Positions 1-8,187 of a DNA stretch of 64,000 nt are shown piece by piece. The DNA lies in contig NZ_JADLQO010000012.1 in the NCBI RefSeq assembly GCF_015477775.1, forward strand, positions 124,001 through 188,000, given 5' to 3'. The position numbers and the translations under genes were made by a program. The notes under the pieces were generated by a model. It made no database searches and was not told the DNA's origin. It worked only from the letters and a program-made list of their open reading frames with translations. The first letter of the stretch is position 1; each line of letters opens with the position of its first letter. The stretch comes from Nocardia abscessus. Lineage in GTDB: Bacteria > Actinomycetota > Actinomycetes > Mycobacteriales > Mycobacteriaceae.

Positions 1-115
1 TGCCCGAATCCTTCCGGAGAACGTCTTGACCCGAAATTGTGTCTACCATACGCTAATCCGCGTCCATCGAATACAGTTTCCATCGGACACAGATTGCCGA
101 CACAGGAGATCCGCC

Positions 116-1312
116 ATGCGCAACACCACCGTCCTCATTTCCGGCGCCGGCATCGCCGGGCCCGCTCTGGCCTACTGGCTGCACCGCTACGGATTCGCGG
201 TCACCGTCGTCGAGCGCGCTCCCGGGCTTCGCCCCGGCGGTCAGGCGATCGACTTCAAGGGCCGCACGCACCGCACCGTGCTGGAACGGATGGGCATCCT
301 GCACGACGTCGAGGAGCGCAGGACGGGCACCACCGACACGGTCTTCGTGGACGAGCGGGGCTCACGGCGGGCGCTGATGTCGGGCGAGTTCACCGGCGGC
401 GACGTCGAGATCCTGCGCGGCGACCTGTCCGAAATCCTCCACAGTCGCACCGCCGACCGCTGCGAGTACCTGTTCGGCGATTCGGTCACCGCGCTCACCG
501 AGACCGCGGCGGGCGTGCGCGTCGAATTCGAGCACGCGACCGCGCGCACCTTCGACCTCGTCTTCGGCGCGGACGGCATCCACTCGCGGGTCCGCCGCCT
601 GGCCTTCGGCCCCGAGCGCGACTTCGTGAAGTACCTGGGCTACTACTACGCCGTCGCGGGCGCGAGCCCGTGCGGCGCAGAGGCGGCCGGATCACCCGAA
701 CGCGTGACCGCCTACGGTCACAACGCTCCCGGACGACTCGCGATCAGCGGCGGCCCGAAGGCACAGCAGATGTACATGTTCGCCTCCCCCGAACTCGATT
801 ACGCGCGCGACGACAGCGCGGCCCAGCGCCGCATCCTCACCGAGACCTTCGCCGAGGTCGGCTGGGAGGTGCCGCGCATGCTCGCCGAACTGGCCGAATT
901 CGACGATTTCTACATGGACTCGATCAGCCGGGTGCGCATGCGGGACGGATACACCAAGGGTCGGGTCGCCCTGGTCGGTGATTCCGCGTACGGAAACACG
1001 CTGGGCGGCTTCGGTACCGGGCTCGCCGTGGTCGGCGCGTACGTCATCGCGGGGGAACTGGCCCTGGCGGACGGCGATCACGCGGCCGCCTTCGCCCGCT
1101 ACGACGAACTCATGAAGCGCTACGCGAAGATCGCGGGCAACAACAACGCCGGTCGTTTCCTGGCGCCGAAGACCGCGCGCGGCATCAAGATGCGCGACTG
1201 GTTCCTCGAATCCCGGCTGTTCGCACTGATGACCGAGTACGGCGACAAGGCCGCCAACGACATCGATCTGAAGGACTACCCCGCCTTGGTCGGCACCGCC
1301 GACGCGCGCTGA
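116..1312 (+). CDS. FAD-dependent aromatic monooxygenase
   Basis: A 398-residue flavoprotein of the class A (PHBH/UbiH-like) monooxygenase family, which hydroxylates aromatic or polyketide-like substrates using FAD and NAD(P)H in the cytosol. The Rossmann dinucleotide motif GAGIAGPALAYW lies at residues 10-21. The second FAD-binding motif, GRVALVGDSAYGNTLGGFG, lies in the last third. The frame is open upstream, but ATG 116 is preceded by AGGAG at 104-108 with 7-base spacing and starts directly before the FAD motif, so I prefer it to an earlier start. It stands alone: no partner reductase or regulator is adjacent. The substrate cannot be inferred. Resistance-type rifampicin or tetracycline monooxygenases belong to the same family. 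Confidence 0.85.
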   Translation: MRNTTVLISGAGIAGPALAYWLHRYGFAVTVVERAPGLRPGGQAIDFKGRTHRTVLERMGILHDVEERRTGTTDTVFVDERGSRRALMSGEFTGGDVEILRGDLSEILHSRTADRCEYLFGDSVTALTETAAGVRVEFEHATARTFDLVFGADGIHSRVRRLAFGPERDFVKYLGYYYAVAGASPCGAEAAGSPERVTAYGHNAPGRLAISGGPKAQQMYMFASPELDYARDDSAAQRRILTETFAEVGWEVPRMLAELAEFDDFYMDSISRVRMRDGYTKGRVALVGDSAYGNTLGGFGTGLAVVGAYVIAGELALADGDHAAAFARYDELMKRYAKIAGNNNAGRFLAPKTARGIKMRDWFLESRLFALMTEYGDKAANDIDLKDYPALVGTADAR

Positions 1313-1452
1313 TCATCCGCCACCCGCCTTGACAGCAATTCTGACCCGTCGCGTCCGCCTTGGCGGGGCACGACATCCCAGTTCGCCACAGCCGCACCGC
1401 CGATCCCGAGAGGCGCGACCGGGCGGCCCCGTGCGATCGGCTGTGTTTCGAT

Positions 1453-1484
1453 GGAACCGGAGCGAGATGGGACGCGTCTATAAA
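1453..1484 (+). promoter_or_regulatory. Candidate promoter of the ESX-substrate operon
   Basis: Thirty bases ahead of the 1514 gene lies TATAAA (1479-1484). GGAAC (1453-1457) is separated by 17 bases from CGTC (1475-1478), a spacing that resembles ECF (SigE/SigH-type) promoters. Either box could be used; both are read by eye only. Confidence 0.35.
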
Positions 1485-1513
1485 GTCAGACGGCACTGAC
1501 GGAAGGGGCGGCT

Positions 1514-1900
1514 ATGGCGGACAGCCCGTTTCCCGGGTACATCGAAGCTGCGAAAACCGGGGCATTGCAGGTGCGGATGGACCCGCAAGGGTTCGTCGAG
1601 ATCGACCAGGCGTGCCAGGAGTTGATCGACCAACTCACCGGTGCTCGCGCTGATGCTCGCGATCTCGGTGAGAAGACGCAGTGGGGATTGGGCGAGGACA
1701 ATCCGCGCCTTTCATCAGCGGTCGAACTGGTCCGGCTGTTCCGGGAGAAAGCCTTCGGGGGCCCGAACAATGCCTATGACACTCTGAGCGACTACATTTC
1801 CGTAGCCGAGGAGATCCGAGCCATGTTCAAAGCGATCTGCGACACCTACCAGCGCACCGATGCCGAGTTCGCGGCCAAGATGCGGGAACTCAGCGCATGA
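1514..1900 (+). CDS. EspC-like type VII secretion substrate
   Basis: A 128-residue, mostly helical protein without a signal peptide or membrane segment. Near its C-terminus it carries YQRTD (about residues 112-116), which fits the YxxxD/E signal of ESX (type VII) secreted proteins. Size, helix content and signal position suit an EspC/PE-like small partner. It is the first gene of a four-gene unit: its TGA overlaps the next ATG (ATGA at 1897), followed by a DUF3558 lipoprotein, a PPE-like protein and an EspG chaperone. I infer that it pairs with the PPE-like protein for export. No WxG motif is present, so it is not a canonical WXG100 protein. Confidence 0.6.
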   Translation: MADSPFPGYIEAAKTGALQVRMDPQGFVEIDQACQELIDQLTGARADARDLGEKTQWGLGEDNPRLSSAVELVRLFREKAFGGPNNAYDTLSDYISVAEEIRAMFKAICDTYQRTDAEFAAKMRELSA

Positions 1901-2493
1901 GCGGCAGCCGGCACAGGGTTCTTCGGCCGACGGCAGGTTTCGCAGCAGCGGCGACACTGGCGGTACTGCTCACCGGATGTGGGGACGAGACCACGTCATC
2001 ACAGACAGCGACATCGACGACGCAGCCGAATGCCGCAGGCACGGGAACGAGTCCGACTGTCGGGCCGGGCTCGCAGACATCGTTCGATCCCTGCACCGCC
2101 CTGACGCCCCAGTTCTTGGCCGACCACCAATGGGACGCATTGCCGCCTGCCCCGAAGCAGAACAGCATGAGCGGGATCAGCTGGAAGGGCTGCCGGTATG
2201 TCGCGCGAGCCGGGTACAGCCTCACGATCCAAACGACGAACGGCACGCTCGATCAGGTGAAGGAGAAATTCCCTTCCGCCACAGGTGTCGCGATCGGGAG
2301 TCGGAATGCAGTGCGGTACGAAGCTCGTCCCGACGTTCCTGGCGGCTGCACGGTCAACGTCGAGTTGCGCGGTGGCTCGCTGTACATCCTCGTCGACGAT
2401 CCGAGCGGCAAGCACCCACGCAAACTGTCACCGTGTGACAACGCCACCGATATCGCCCGAGCAGTCGCACCACTGCTGCCCGCGGGCAGCTGA
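1897..2493 (+). CDS. DUF3558 family lipoprotein
   Basis: A 198-residue secreted lipoprotein. A hydrophobic signal peptide ends in the lipobox LLTGC with Cys28, so it should be anchored on the outer face of the membrane. A Ser/Thr/Pro linker (about 30-60) leads to the DUF3558 fold, with conserved features such as FDPCTAL, the aromatic SWKGCRY and a late CDNA, whose cysteines probably form disulfides. DUF3558 lipoproteins are typical of mycolata and often accompany ESX genes. No function is established. Translation is coupled to the preceding gene by a 4-base overlap. Confidence 0.8.
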   Translation: MSGSRHRVLRPTAGFAAAATLAVLLTGCGDETTSSQTATSTTQPNAAGTGTSPTVGPGSQTSFDPCTALTPQFLADHQWDALPPAPKQNSMSGISWKGCRYVARAGYSLTIQTTNGTLDQVKEKFPSATGVAIGSRNAVRYEARPDVPGGCTVNVELRGGSLYILVDDPSGKHPRKLSPCDNATDIARAVAPLLPAGS

Positions 2494-2511
2494 ACACCGG
2501 GGGAAGCGATC

Positions 2512-3720
2512 ATGAGACAAACCGACGGCCGCGCGATCACCAATCCGGAGAACGCGCAGAGTTTCTCGCACGCGGAGATCAAGCAGGCGGCCGACGCGAT
2601 GAATCCGGCCGGGCTCGACAGCGCGCTCGCCGCGTGGTCGGCCATCGCCGCGGCGGTCACGAACGCGGGGCAGCAGTTCGAGTCCGCGATCAAGAAGGCC
2701 GTGGAGCAGCAGTGGGAGGGCGCGGCGGCCGACAGCGCGGTTCGCGGCGTGCGGGACTACGCGGCGCGGATGGGCGAATTCGGCGAGGCAGTCGGCGCGC
2801 AGAGTGTGCCGCTGTCGGCGGCGGCGGACGCGGCGACCAAGTTCAAGATGTCGGTGCCCGACCTGGCCGACACTTCAGGTAGCTCGGCCGATCCCGAACA
2901 GCGCAACTCGCGGGAGGAGCAAGCCCGCGACGAAATGAACACCCAGTACATCCAGCCGTACGGGGCCACCGCGCCGGCCATTCCCACGCTGCCGCCCCCG
3001 GTCAGCCCTGCCGCCGCGGCACCGACGGGTATCGAGACCGGCGCCGGTACGGAAGCAGGCGTGAACGCCGGTTCGCAGCCGGTGGACGGCACTCGCCCCG
3101 CCGACACGTCCTCCTCGGGCGACAAGTCGTCTTCCGGCGGCAATCCCACCTCCGAGGACACCGCCGCACCCAGTGACACGGCGGAGGAAGGCCACCAGGA
3201 CGACCAGTCACAGCAGGCGAGCGAAAACACTCCGGAGACGACTACCCCGCAGGCCGTTTCGCAGAGTCAGGACGCGGCGGCCACCACGCCCGCCTCCACC
3301 ACGAGGACGCAGACGCCGACTTCGGCTACACCGTTCCTGTCCACCGCGCCGCTGCCGACCGCACCCGACGCCGTCGCCCCGGCGTCGTTCGACAGCAGGC
3401 CGAACGGCACGCAGGCCAGGCCGGGCACGCCCGGTGCGGTGGGAACACCGAGCGCCGCGGAGAACGAAGCACGATCGGGCACTTCACGTCCCGCGCAGCC
3501 CACCGCCCCGGCCGCGTCCCAGGCGTCATCCGCTCCGGCCGGGCGCGCCGGGGCGCCCGGCATCCCCGGCTACCCGGGCATGGTCCCGCCGGGGATGCGC
3601 GGCAGGCGCACGGACGACGACGAGCACAAGTCGCCGAAGTACCTGCGCACCGAGGAACACGCGAAGGAATTGCTCGGCGAGGTGCAACCGACCGTGCCGC
3701 CCGCCCTCGGAGAGAAATGA
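2512..3720 (+). CDS. PPE-like ESX substrate with Pro/Thr-rich tail
   Basis: A 402-residue protein with two halves. Residues 15-120 are an Ala-rich helical hairpin containing the WxG turn WEG at 68-70, as in PPE and WXG100-superfamily proteins. Residues 130-370 are low-complexity Pro/Thr/Ser/Ala sequence with a Gly/Pro-rich stretch (GIPGYPGMVPPG) near the end. There is no signal peptide, in keeping with ESX export. The family normally forms a heterodimer with a small PE/EspC-like partner and is recognised by EspG, and both are encoded in this unit. A GGGGGAA ribosome site precedes ATG 2512, and its stop overlaps the EspG start. The tail probably crosses or contacts the cell envelope; that is inference. 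Confidence 0.65.
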   Translation: MRQTDGRAITNPENAQSFSHAEIKQAADAMNPAGLDSALAAWSAIAAAVTNAGQQFESAIKKAVEQQWEGAAADSAVRGVRDYAARMGEFGEAVGAQSVPLSAAADAATKFKMSVPDLADTSGSSADPEQRNSREEQARDEMNTQYIQPYGATAPAIPTLPPPVSPAAAAPTGIETGAGTEAGVNAGSQPVDGTRPADTSSSGDKSSSGGNPTSEDTAAPSDTAEEGHQDDQSQQASENTPETTTPQAVSQSQDAAATTPASTTRTQTPTSATPFLSTAPLPTAPDAVAPASFDSRPNGTQARPGTPGAVGTPSAAENEARSGTSRPAQPTAPAASQASSAPAGRAGAPGIPGYPGMVPPGMRGRRTDDDEHKSPKYLRTEEHAKELLGEVQPTVPPALGEK

Positions 3721-4457
3721 TGGCGCAATGGTCGCTGTCGGCCGAGCAGTTCGCCGCGGCGTGGTTCGGGACCGGGCTCGATCGCATGCCCTTCCCGTTC
3801 CGGTTCACCAGCCGGTTTCCCGGCCTGAACGAGTACCAGGAGTATCAGCGGCAGTTCCGCGCCGAGCTGGACCGCGACGAGCGGCTGCCCCTGCGCAGCG
3901 CGATCGGCACGCTGGCCGGCCCCGACTGGCGCATCGAACTGTTCGGCTACGACAACACGCGCGAGGGCGTCGAACTGCGCGCCGTCGCGTGCGGGACACG
4001 CACCGGCTCCGGTGTGCTCGCCGTGCAATCACCCGCGCCGGATGGTGGCCGAGTCCAGCTGCGCCGCTGCCGAGTCGACCAGCTCGCCACCGAAGTGGTG
4101 CGCCTACTGCCGCAAACCCCCGCTGGAACGGTCGGGGAGAAGAGCTTTCTGCTCGACGATCTCAACGACGATCGCCCGGATCTGTTCGGCAACGCGCCCG
4201 CCAGCCAGGCCAAGGAACGCTACCGGCGCTTCTGGCGGCAGTCGTGCACCACCCGCGGCACCGCCGTCGTGCTGCTCGGCCCGCGCAACGACGCGCCGCT
4301 GCGGACCGGCCGCCTCCGCTGGATCGACACGGCCGACGGCCGTTACTGCGAGATGCCCGCCAATCGCGCCCTGATGATCCGTCCCGGTACCGGCACCGAT
4401 ATCGCCCGATATCTGGACGAGTCGATCGTGCGGGCGAAAGCGCGCATGGATCGGTAG
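3717..4457 (+). CDS. EspG family ESX secretion chaperone
   Basis: A 246-residue cytosolic protein of the EspG family, the chaperones that bind PPE proteins and deliver them to an ESX secretion system. Supporting features are an N-terminal LSAEQFAAAWF segment, a mixed alpha/beta core and a C-terminal half with FRRQS-type and GRLRWIDTADGRY strands typical of the fold. The start overlaps the PPE-like gene (ATG 3717, TGA 3718-3720), giving tight translational coupling. No ESX core component (EccB-E, MycP) is in the window, so this unit must rely on machinery encoded elsewhere. Confidence 0.75.
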   Translation: MMAQWSLSAEQFAAAWFGTGLDRMPFPFRFTSRFPGLNEYQEYQRQFRAELDRDERLPLRSAIGTLAGPDWRIELFGYDNTREGVELRAVACGTRTGSGVLAVQSPAPDGGRVQLRRCRVDQLATEVVRLLPQTPAGTVGEKSFLLDDLNDDRPDLFGNAPASQAKERYRRFWRQSCTTRGTAVVLLGPRNDAPLRTGRLRWIDTADGRYCEMPANRALMIRPGTGTDIARYLDESIVRAKARMDR

Positions 4458-4480
4458 TTCCGGATCGCCGCGTCGGCTCG

Positions 4481-4492
4481 TAGTTTGAAGCC
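4481..4492 (+). promoter_or_regulatory. Leaderless promoter of the NTF2-like gene
   Basis: TAGTTT (4481-4486) is followed by six bases and then ATG 4493. No ribosome site is present, so transcription probably begins at the start codon. Confidence 0.45.
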
Positions 4493-4933
4493 ATGGCAAC
4501 TCGGGACGAGATCGAGGCATTTCTGGGCGCGTATCAACAGGCGTTGAGCTCGTTCGACGCCGAGCGTTCGGCCGCGCTGTGGGGCACGCCGGGCACGATC
4601 GTGGGCGACGGATTCGTCGGCTCGCTGTCTTCCCGCGCGGACATGGCGGAGGGTCTGCGCCAGTCCTATCCCCTGTATCGAGCGCTGGGACTCGCGAGGG
4701 TCGACCACACCTTGCTGGGACAGGTCGAGCTCACCGCGCGCATCACCCGCCTGCACGTCCGATGGCACTTCTTCGACGCGGCGGGCGCATTGCTCACCGA
4801 CAGCGACTACGAATACCTGCTGCGCCGCGATGACGACGACGTGCTCCGCGTCTACGTCGCGGTAGCCATCGATGAAATGCGGAAGCTCATCGAACTCGCG
4901 GCCGCCAAAGGCGTCGAGATACCGGGTTCCTGA
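4493..4933 (+). CDS. NTF2-like (SnoaL/DUF4440-type) protein
   Basis: A 146-residue single-domain protein with the NTF2-like cone fold: an N-terminal helix (RDEIEAFLGAYQQALSSFDAERSAALWG), a loop, then alternating strands such as ITRLHVRWHFFDAAG and YEYLLRRDDDDVLRVYVAVA. Such proteins act as ketosteroid-isomerase-like enzymes or small-ligand binders, and the sequence does not show which. It has no signal peptide. A strong bidirectional hairpin terminator separates it from the convergent glyA. Confidence 0.7.
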   Translation: MATRDEIEAFLGAYQQALSSFDAERSAALWGTPGTIVGDGFVGSLSSRADMAEGLRQSYPLYRALGLARVDHTLLGQVELTARITRLHVRWHFFDAAGALLTDSDYEYLLRRDDDDVLRVYVAVAIDEMRKLIELAAAKGVEIPGS

Positions 4934-4966
4934 GCCCGGCGGCGATCGCCGCGACTCGCGCTCCCG

Positions 4967-5005
4967 GCTTCGCACATCCGCTGACCGACAGCGGATGTGC
5001 GAAGC
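4967..5005. terminator. Bidirectional terminator hairpin
   Basis: A perfect 17-bp stem (GCTTCGCACATCCGCTG at 4967-4983 with its complement at 4989-5005) and a 5-base loop lie between the convergent NTF2-like gene and glyA. There is no U tract, as is common in actinomycetes. Confidence 0.85.
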
Positions 5006-5016
5006 GGACGCGAGCG

Positions 5017-6312
5017 TCAGCCCAGCAGGCGCCAGTCCTCCAGACCGTCGTACAGCGGAACGTCCTTCGCCAGCTTGCTCACCCGGGCGCGCAGTGAGTC
5101 CAGGTCGGCGCTGCCTGCCAGCGCGCCGGCGATGATGTCGGCGACCTCGGCGAACTCGGTGTCGCCGAAGCCACGGGTGGCCAGGGCAGCGGTGCCGATC
5201 CGCAGGCCGGAGGTGACCATCGGGGGACGCGGGTCGAACGGAACGGCGTTGCGGTTGACCGTGATACCGATCTCGTGCAGCAGGTCCTCGCCCTGCTGGC
5301 CGTCGAGTTCGGAGTTGCGCAGGTCGACCAGCACCAGGTGCACGTCGGTGCCGCCGGTGAGCACGCTGATGCCCTTATCCTTGACGTCCGCGGCGGTGAG
5401 CCGCTCGGCCAGGATCTTCGCGCCCGACAGAGTGCGCTCCTGGCGATCCTTGAACTCCTCGCCCGCCGCGATCTTGAACGCGACGGCCTTGGCGGCGATG
5501 GCGTGCATGAGCGGGCCGCCCTGCTGACCCGGGAACACCGCGCTGTTGAGCTTCTTGGCGTACTCCTGCTTGGCCAGGATCAGGCCCGAGCGCGGACCGC
5601 CGAGGGTCTTGTGCACGGTCGAGGACACCACGTCGGCGTAGGGCACCGGCGAGGGATGCAGACCGGCGGCGACCAGACCGGCGAAGTGCGCCATGTCCAC
5701 CCACAGGTACGCGCCGACCTCGTCGGCGATCGAGCGGAACGCCGCGAAGTCCTGGTGGCGCGGGTAGGCCGACCAACCCGCCACGATCACCTTCGGACGC
5801 GCCTGCAACGCGATCTCGCGCACCTCGTCCATGTCGACGCGGTGGTCTTCCTTGCTCACCCCGTAGGAGTGCACCTCGTACAGCTTGCCGGAGAAGTTCA
5901 GGCGCATGCCGTGGGTCAGGTGACCGCCGTGCGCGAGGTCGAGGCCGAGCAGCTTGTCGCCCGGATCCATCAGCGACATCAGCACCGCGGCGTTGGCCTG
6001 CGCACCGGAATGCGGCTGCACGTTGGCGAATTCGGCGCCGAACAAATCCTTGGCGCGGTTTCGCGCGAGGGTCTCCACCACGTCGACGTGCTCGCAGCCG
6101 CCGTAGTAACGCCGCCCGGGGTAGCCTTCGGCGTACTTGTTGGTGAGCACGCTGCCCTGCGCCTGCAGCACCGCGCGCGGCACGAAGTTCTCCGAGGCGA
6201 TCATCTCGAGCGTGTCGCGTTCGCGGGCGAGTTCGCCTGCCATCGCGGCAGCGAGCTCCGGATCGAGCTCACCGAGAGACTGGGAATTGACAGAGGCGGT
6301 CGTCTGCGTCAC
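5017..6312 (-). CDS. glyA: Serine hydroxymethyltransferase
   Basis: A 431-residue PLP enzyme that interconverts serine and glycine while charging tetrahydrofolate, the main source of one-carbon units. The PLP lysine is K235 in STVHKTLGGPRSG. Other family signatures are SENFVP near residue 40, GYPGRRYYGG near 65-72 and DMAHFAGLVAAG near 206. The length is normal. The GTG start at 6312 lies six bases after a TAGACT box on the minus strand, so the message is probably leaderless. The glyA-coaA neighbourhood matches M. tuberculosis glyA1/coaA. Confidence 0.97.
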   Translation of the reverse strand: MTQTTASVNSQSLGELDPELAAAMAGELARERDTLEMIASENFVPRAVLQAQGSVLTNKYAEGYPGRRYYGGCEHVDVVETLARNRAKDLFGAEFANVQPHSGAQANAAVLMSLMDPGDKLLGLDLAHGGHLTHGMRLNFSGKLYEVHSYGVSKEDHRVDMDEVREIALQARPKVIVAGWSAYPRHQDFAAFRSIADEVGAYLWVDMAHFAGLVAAGLHPSPVPYADVVSSTVHKTLGGPRSGLILAKQEYAKKLNSAVFPGQQGGPLMHAIAAKAVAFKIAAGEEFKDRQERTLSGAKILAERLTAADVKDKGISVLTGGTDVHLVLVDLRNSELDGQQGEDLLHEIGITVNRNAVPFDPRPPMVTSGLRIGTAALATRGFGDTEFAEVADIIAGALAGSADLDSLRARVSKLAKDVPLYDGLEDWRLLG

Positions 6313-6324
6313 GGCCTCAGTCTA
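6313..6324 (-). promoter_or_regulatory. Leaderless promoter of glyA
   Basis: On the minus strand TAGACT (6324 to 6319) is followed by GAGGCC and then the GTG start at 6312. This fits a -10 box placed for transcription to begin at the start codon. The GAGG could instead be a very close ribosome site. Confidence 0.4.
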
Positions 6325-6328
6325 TGGG

Positions 6329-6347
6329 CCGGGGGCCGAGCCCCCGG
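6329..6347 (-). terminator. Hairpin between the TetR gene and glyA
   Basis: CCGGGGGC and GCCCCCGG flank a 3-base loop, an 8-bp stem downstream of the TetR stop and immediately upstream of the glyA promoter. Confidence 0.5.
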
Positions 6348-6434
6348 AGCAGGGGGTTCACCCTTGTGTCACCGCGGGCGGGTCCGGCCGCCCGGTCGTG
6401 ACGTGCGACACGCCGGTGCGCGGCGAGCGGGCCC

Positions 6435-7013
6435 TCAGCGAGATTCGCCGTCCTCCGGCAGATAGTTCGCCAACAGCACCGCCAGCTGCCGTTGCGCGTC
6501 CTCCAGCGGCCGCGTGGACTTCATCGCCCGCGCCTGGACGATGGCGCCCTCCATCGCACTGAACGCGAAACTGCTGAAGGAGCGCGCCTCCTCGGCGGAC
6601 ACGCCCGCGGCGACGAGCGCCGCGGCGAGCCGTTCGTGCCAGGCGGCGAAGACCTCGCCCGCCGCGGCCTGCACCCGAGGCTCGGACTCGGCCAGCGCGG
6701 CACCGACGACAGGGCAACCGGCTCGGTAGCCGGTCTTCTCCAGTGCGGTGACCCACCAGCCGAGCAGCGAATCGAACCACCGGCGCGGCGGCGCGGCGGT
6801 GACCTTGTCGATCACCTCGCCGATCCGTGCGCCCGCGACCCGGGTGGCGGCCTCGACCAGCTCGCTCTTGCCCGCGGGGAAATGCTGGTAGAGCGAGTTG
6901 CGCGAGGCGTTGCTCCGTTCCAGCAGGGTGGCCAGACCCGCGGCGTGCACACCCTGCTCGCGAACCAGTTCGATGGCGCTTTCGATCAGCCTGGTGCGCG
7001 GCCCTGCGGTCAT
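6435..7013 (-). CDS. TetR family transcriptional regulator
   Basis: A 192-residue regulator. The N-terminal helix-turn-helix lies at about residues 8-55 (TRLIESAIELVREQG through NASRNSLYQHFPAGKSELVEAA), followed by a helical ligand-binding domain containing GCPVVGAALAE. The frame is open to 7055, but ATG 7013 has AAGGAG five bases upstream and the longer version would run through an operator, so 7013 is preferred. It is divergent from the hotdog thioesterase gene, and two palindromic operators lie between them. It most likely represses itself and the thioesterase/reductase pair. Confidence 0.9.
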   Translation of the reverse strand: MTAGPRTRLIESAIELVREQGVHAAGLATLLERSNASRNSLYQHFPAGKSELVEAATRVAGARIGEVIDKVTAAPPRRWFDSLLGWWVTALEKTGYRAGCPVVGAALAESEPRVQAAAGEVFAAWHERLAAALVAAGVSAEEARSFSSFAFSAMEGAIVQARAMKSTRPLEDAQRQLAVLLANYLPEDGESR

Positions 7014-7038
7014 GCGAACTCCTTGTTCGAGGGTTGCG

Positions 7039-7090
7039 TGAACCGATCGGTCCATGTTGCAATCATGTCAGATGTGGACCGATCGGTTCA
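7039..7090. promoter_or_regulatory. Twin TetR operators
   Basis: TGAACCGATCGGTCCA (7039-7054) and TGGACCGATCGGTTCA (7075-7090) are exact reverse complements of each other. Each contains the palindrome ACCGATCGGT. Site centres are 36 bp apart, in the 94-base gap between the divergent TetR and thioesterase genes. This is the expected layout for co-operative autorepression. Confidence 0.8.
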
Positions 7091-7107
7091 TCGAAAGGAT
7101 GGGATTG

Positions 7108-7566
7108 ATGTCCGAAGCCACGGTCGACCCGGCTCAACTGTCCGGTCTCGAACTCCTGCGCACCGCGATGACCAGGGCGGATCGTCCGCCGTTCATCGGA
7201 GACCTGCTCGGCATGGAGGTCGACGAGCTCGAGCACGGCAAGGTGGTCTTCGCCCTGCGCACCCGGCCCGACTTCGCCAACCCGCTCGGCACCACCCACG
7301 GCGGCATCTGCGCCACCCTGCTCGACTCGGTGATGGGCTGCGCGGTGCACACCACGCTGGAGGCGGGCGTCGGATACACGACCCTGGAGCTGAAGATCAA
7401 CTACATCCGCGCCGTGCCCACCGACGGACAACGCCTCACCGCCACCGGCACCACGATCCATGTCGGGCGCACCACCGCGACCGCCGAAGGGCGGGTCATC
7501 GACGAACAGGGCCGTCTGGTCGCGCACGCCACCACCACCTGCGTCATCTTCCGCGCACGAGCCTGA
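7108..7566 (+). CDS. Hotdog-fold (PaaI-type) thioesterase
   Basis: A 152-residue single hotdog domain. The motif HGGICATLLDSVMGCAVHT (about 70-88) carries the catalytic-loop pattern of PaaI/YbgC-type acyl-CoA thioesterases, followed by the long-helix and sheet pattern TTLELKINYIRAVP. It probably hydrolyses an acyl- or aryl-CoA thioester in the cytosol. ATG 7108 has GAAAGG nine bases upstream; an in-frame ATG at 7099 lies too close to that site. It is divergent from, and likely controlled by, the TetR regulator, and is followed 16 bases later by a deazaflavin-type reductase. Confidence 0.85.
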   Translation: MSEATVDPAQLSGLELLRTAMTRADRPPFIGDLLGMEVDELEHGKVVFALRTRPDFANPLGTTHGGICATLLDSVMGCAVHTTLEAGVGYTTLELKINYIRAVPTDGQRLTATGTTIHVGRTTATAEGRVIDEQGRLVAHATTTCVIFRARA

Positions 7567-7582
7567 CCCCGAGGAGCCTGCG

Positions 7583-8032
7583 ATGGCCGGACGAACACCG
7601 AGCGCCGCGTTACGCAAATTCCGGCGCGAACGCCTGATCGGCCGCTACCTGGTCAACCCGGTCGTCGGCCTGCTGGACCGGCTCGGCGTCCGGTCGCCGC
7701 TGATCGCCGAACTGGAGACGGTCGGGGCGAGATCGGGCCTGCCGCGGCGGGTGCCGGTCACCGCGTCGATCGACGAGACGGGCGCGTGGCTGATCTCGCA
7801 GCACGGCCACCGCTCCGGATGGGCCCGCAATATCGCCGCCGACCCGCAGGTCCGGCTGCGGCAGGGCCGCCGGTGGCGCAGCGGCACGGCCGCCTTCGCG
7901 CCGGAAGACGATGTGGTGGCCCGCTCGCGCACGTTCGTCAAGGGGCGCGTCGCCGCCACGGTCGCCGAACGGACCATGAAAGCGCTGGAGAGCGACCCGA
8001 TCTCGGTGCGCATCACCTTCGCGGGCGCCTGA
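7583..8032 (+). CDS. Deazaflavin-dependent nitroreductase family protein
   Basis: A 149-residue protein of the Ddn/split-barrel family that binds F420 or related flavins. Diagnostic features are LETVGARSGLPRRVPV near 45-60 and GHRSGWARNIAADPQVRLRQGRRW near 75-98, the conserved loop that lines the cofactor. Family members reduce nitroaromatics, quinones or unsaturated lipids. GAGGAG at 7571-7576 precedes ATG 7583. It probably shares a transcript and the TetR control with the thioesterase, so a joint role in metabolising a xenobiotic or lipid is plausible. Confidence 0.85.
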   Translation: MAGRTPSAALRKFRRERLIGRYLVNPVVGLLDRLGVRSPLIAELETVGARSGLPRRVPVTASIDETGAWLISQHGHRSGWARNIAADPQVRLRQGRRWRSGTAAFAPEDDVVARSRTFVKGRVAATVAERTMKALESDPISVRITFAGA

Positions 8033-8074
8033 GCTCGCACCGGCGAACCGGCGACCACACAGCCGCCGAGGAAC

Positions 8075-8109
8075 GGGCCCCGCACGGACGGGCCCCTGAT
8101 TCATGGGGC
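8075..8109 (+). terminator. Overlapping hairpins after the reductase gene
   Basis: GGGCCC at 8075-8080 can pair with GGGCCC at 8090-8095. The second arm alternatively pairs as GCCCC (8092-8096) with GGGGC (8105-8109). The two folds exclude each other. A terminator for the upstream pair is the simplest reading; regulation of the small gene at 8188 is possible. Confidence 0.4.
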
Positions 8110-8187
8110 TCTACGAGCCGTAACGAGCGATGGTGCGCCGACCGGTGTTCCTGGTGACAGTGCACATCACCTGACGAAGGAACGAAC

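Noticed and set aside
6313..6434. Glycine riboswitch upstream of glyA
   Set aside because: The space is short, contains only one GC hairpin and a promoter, and the message appears leaderless.
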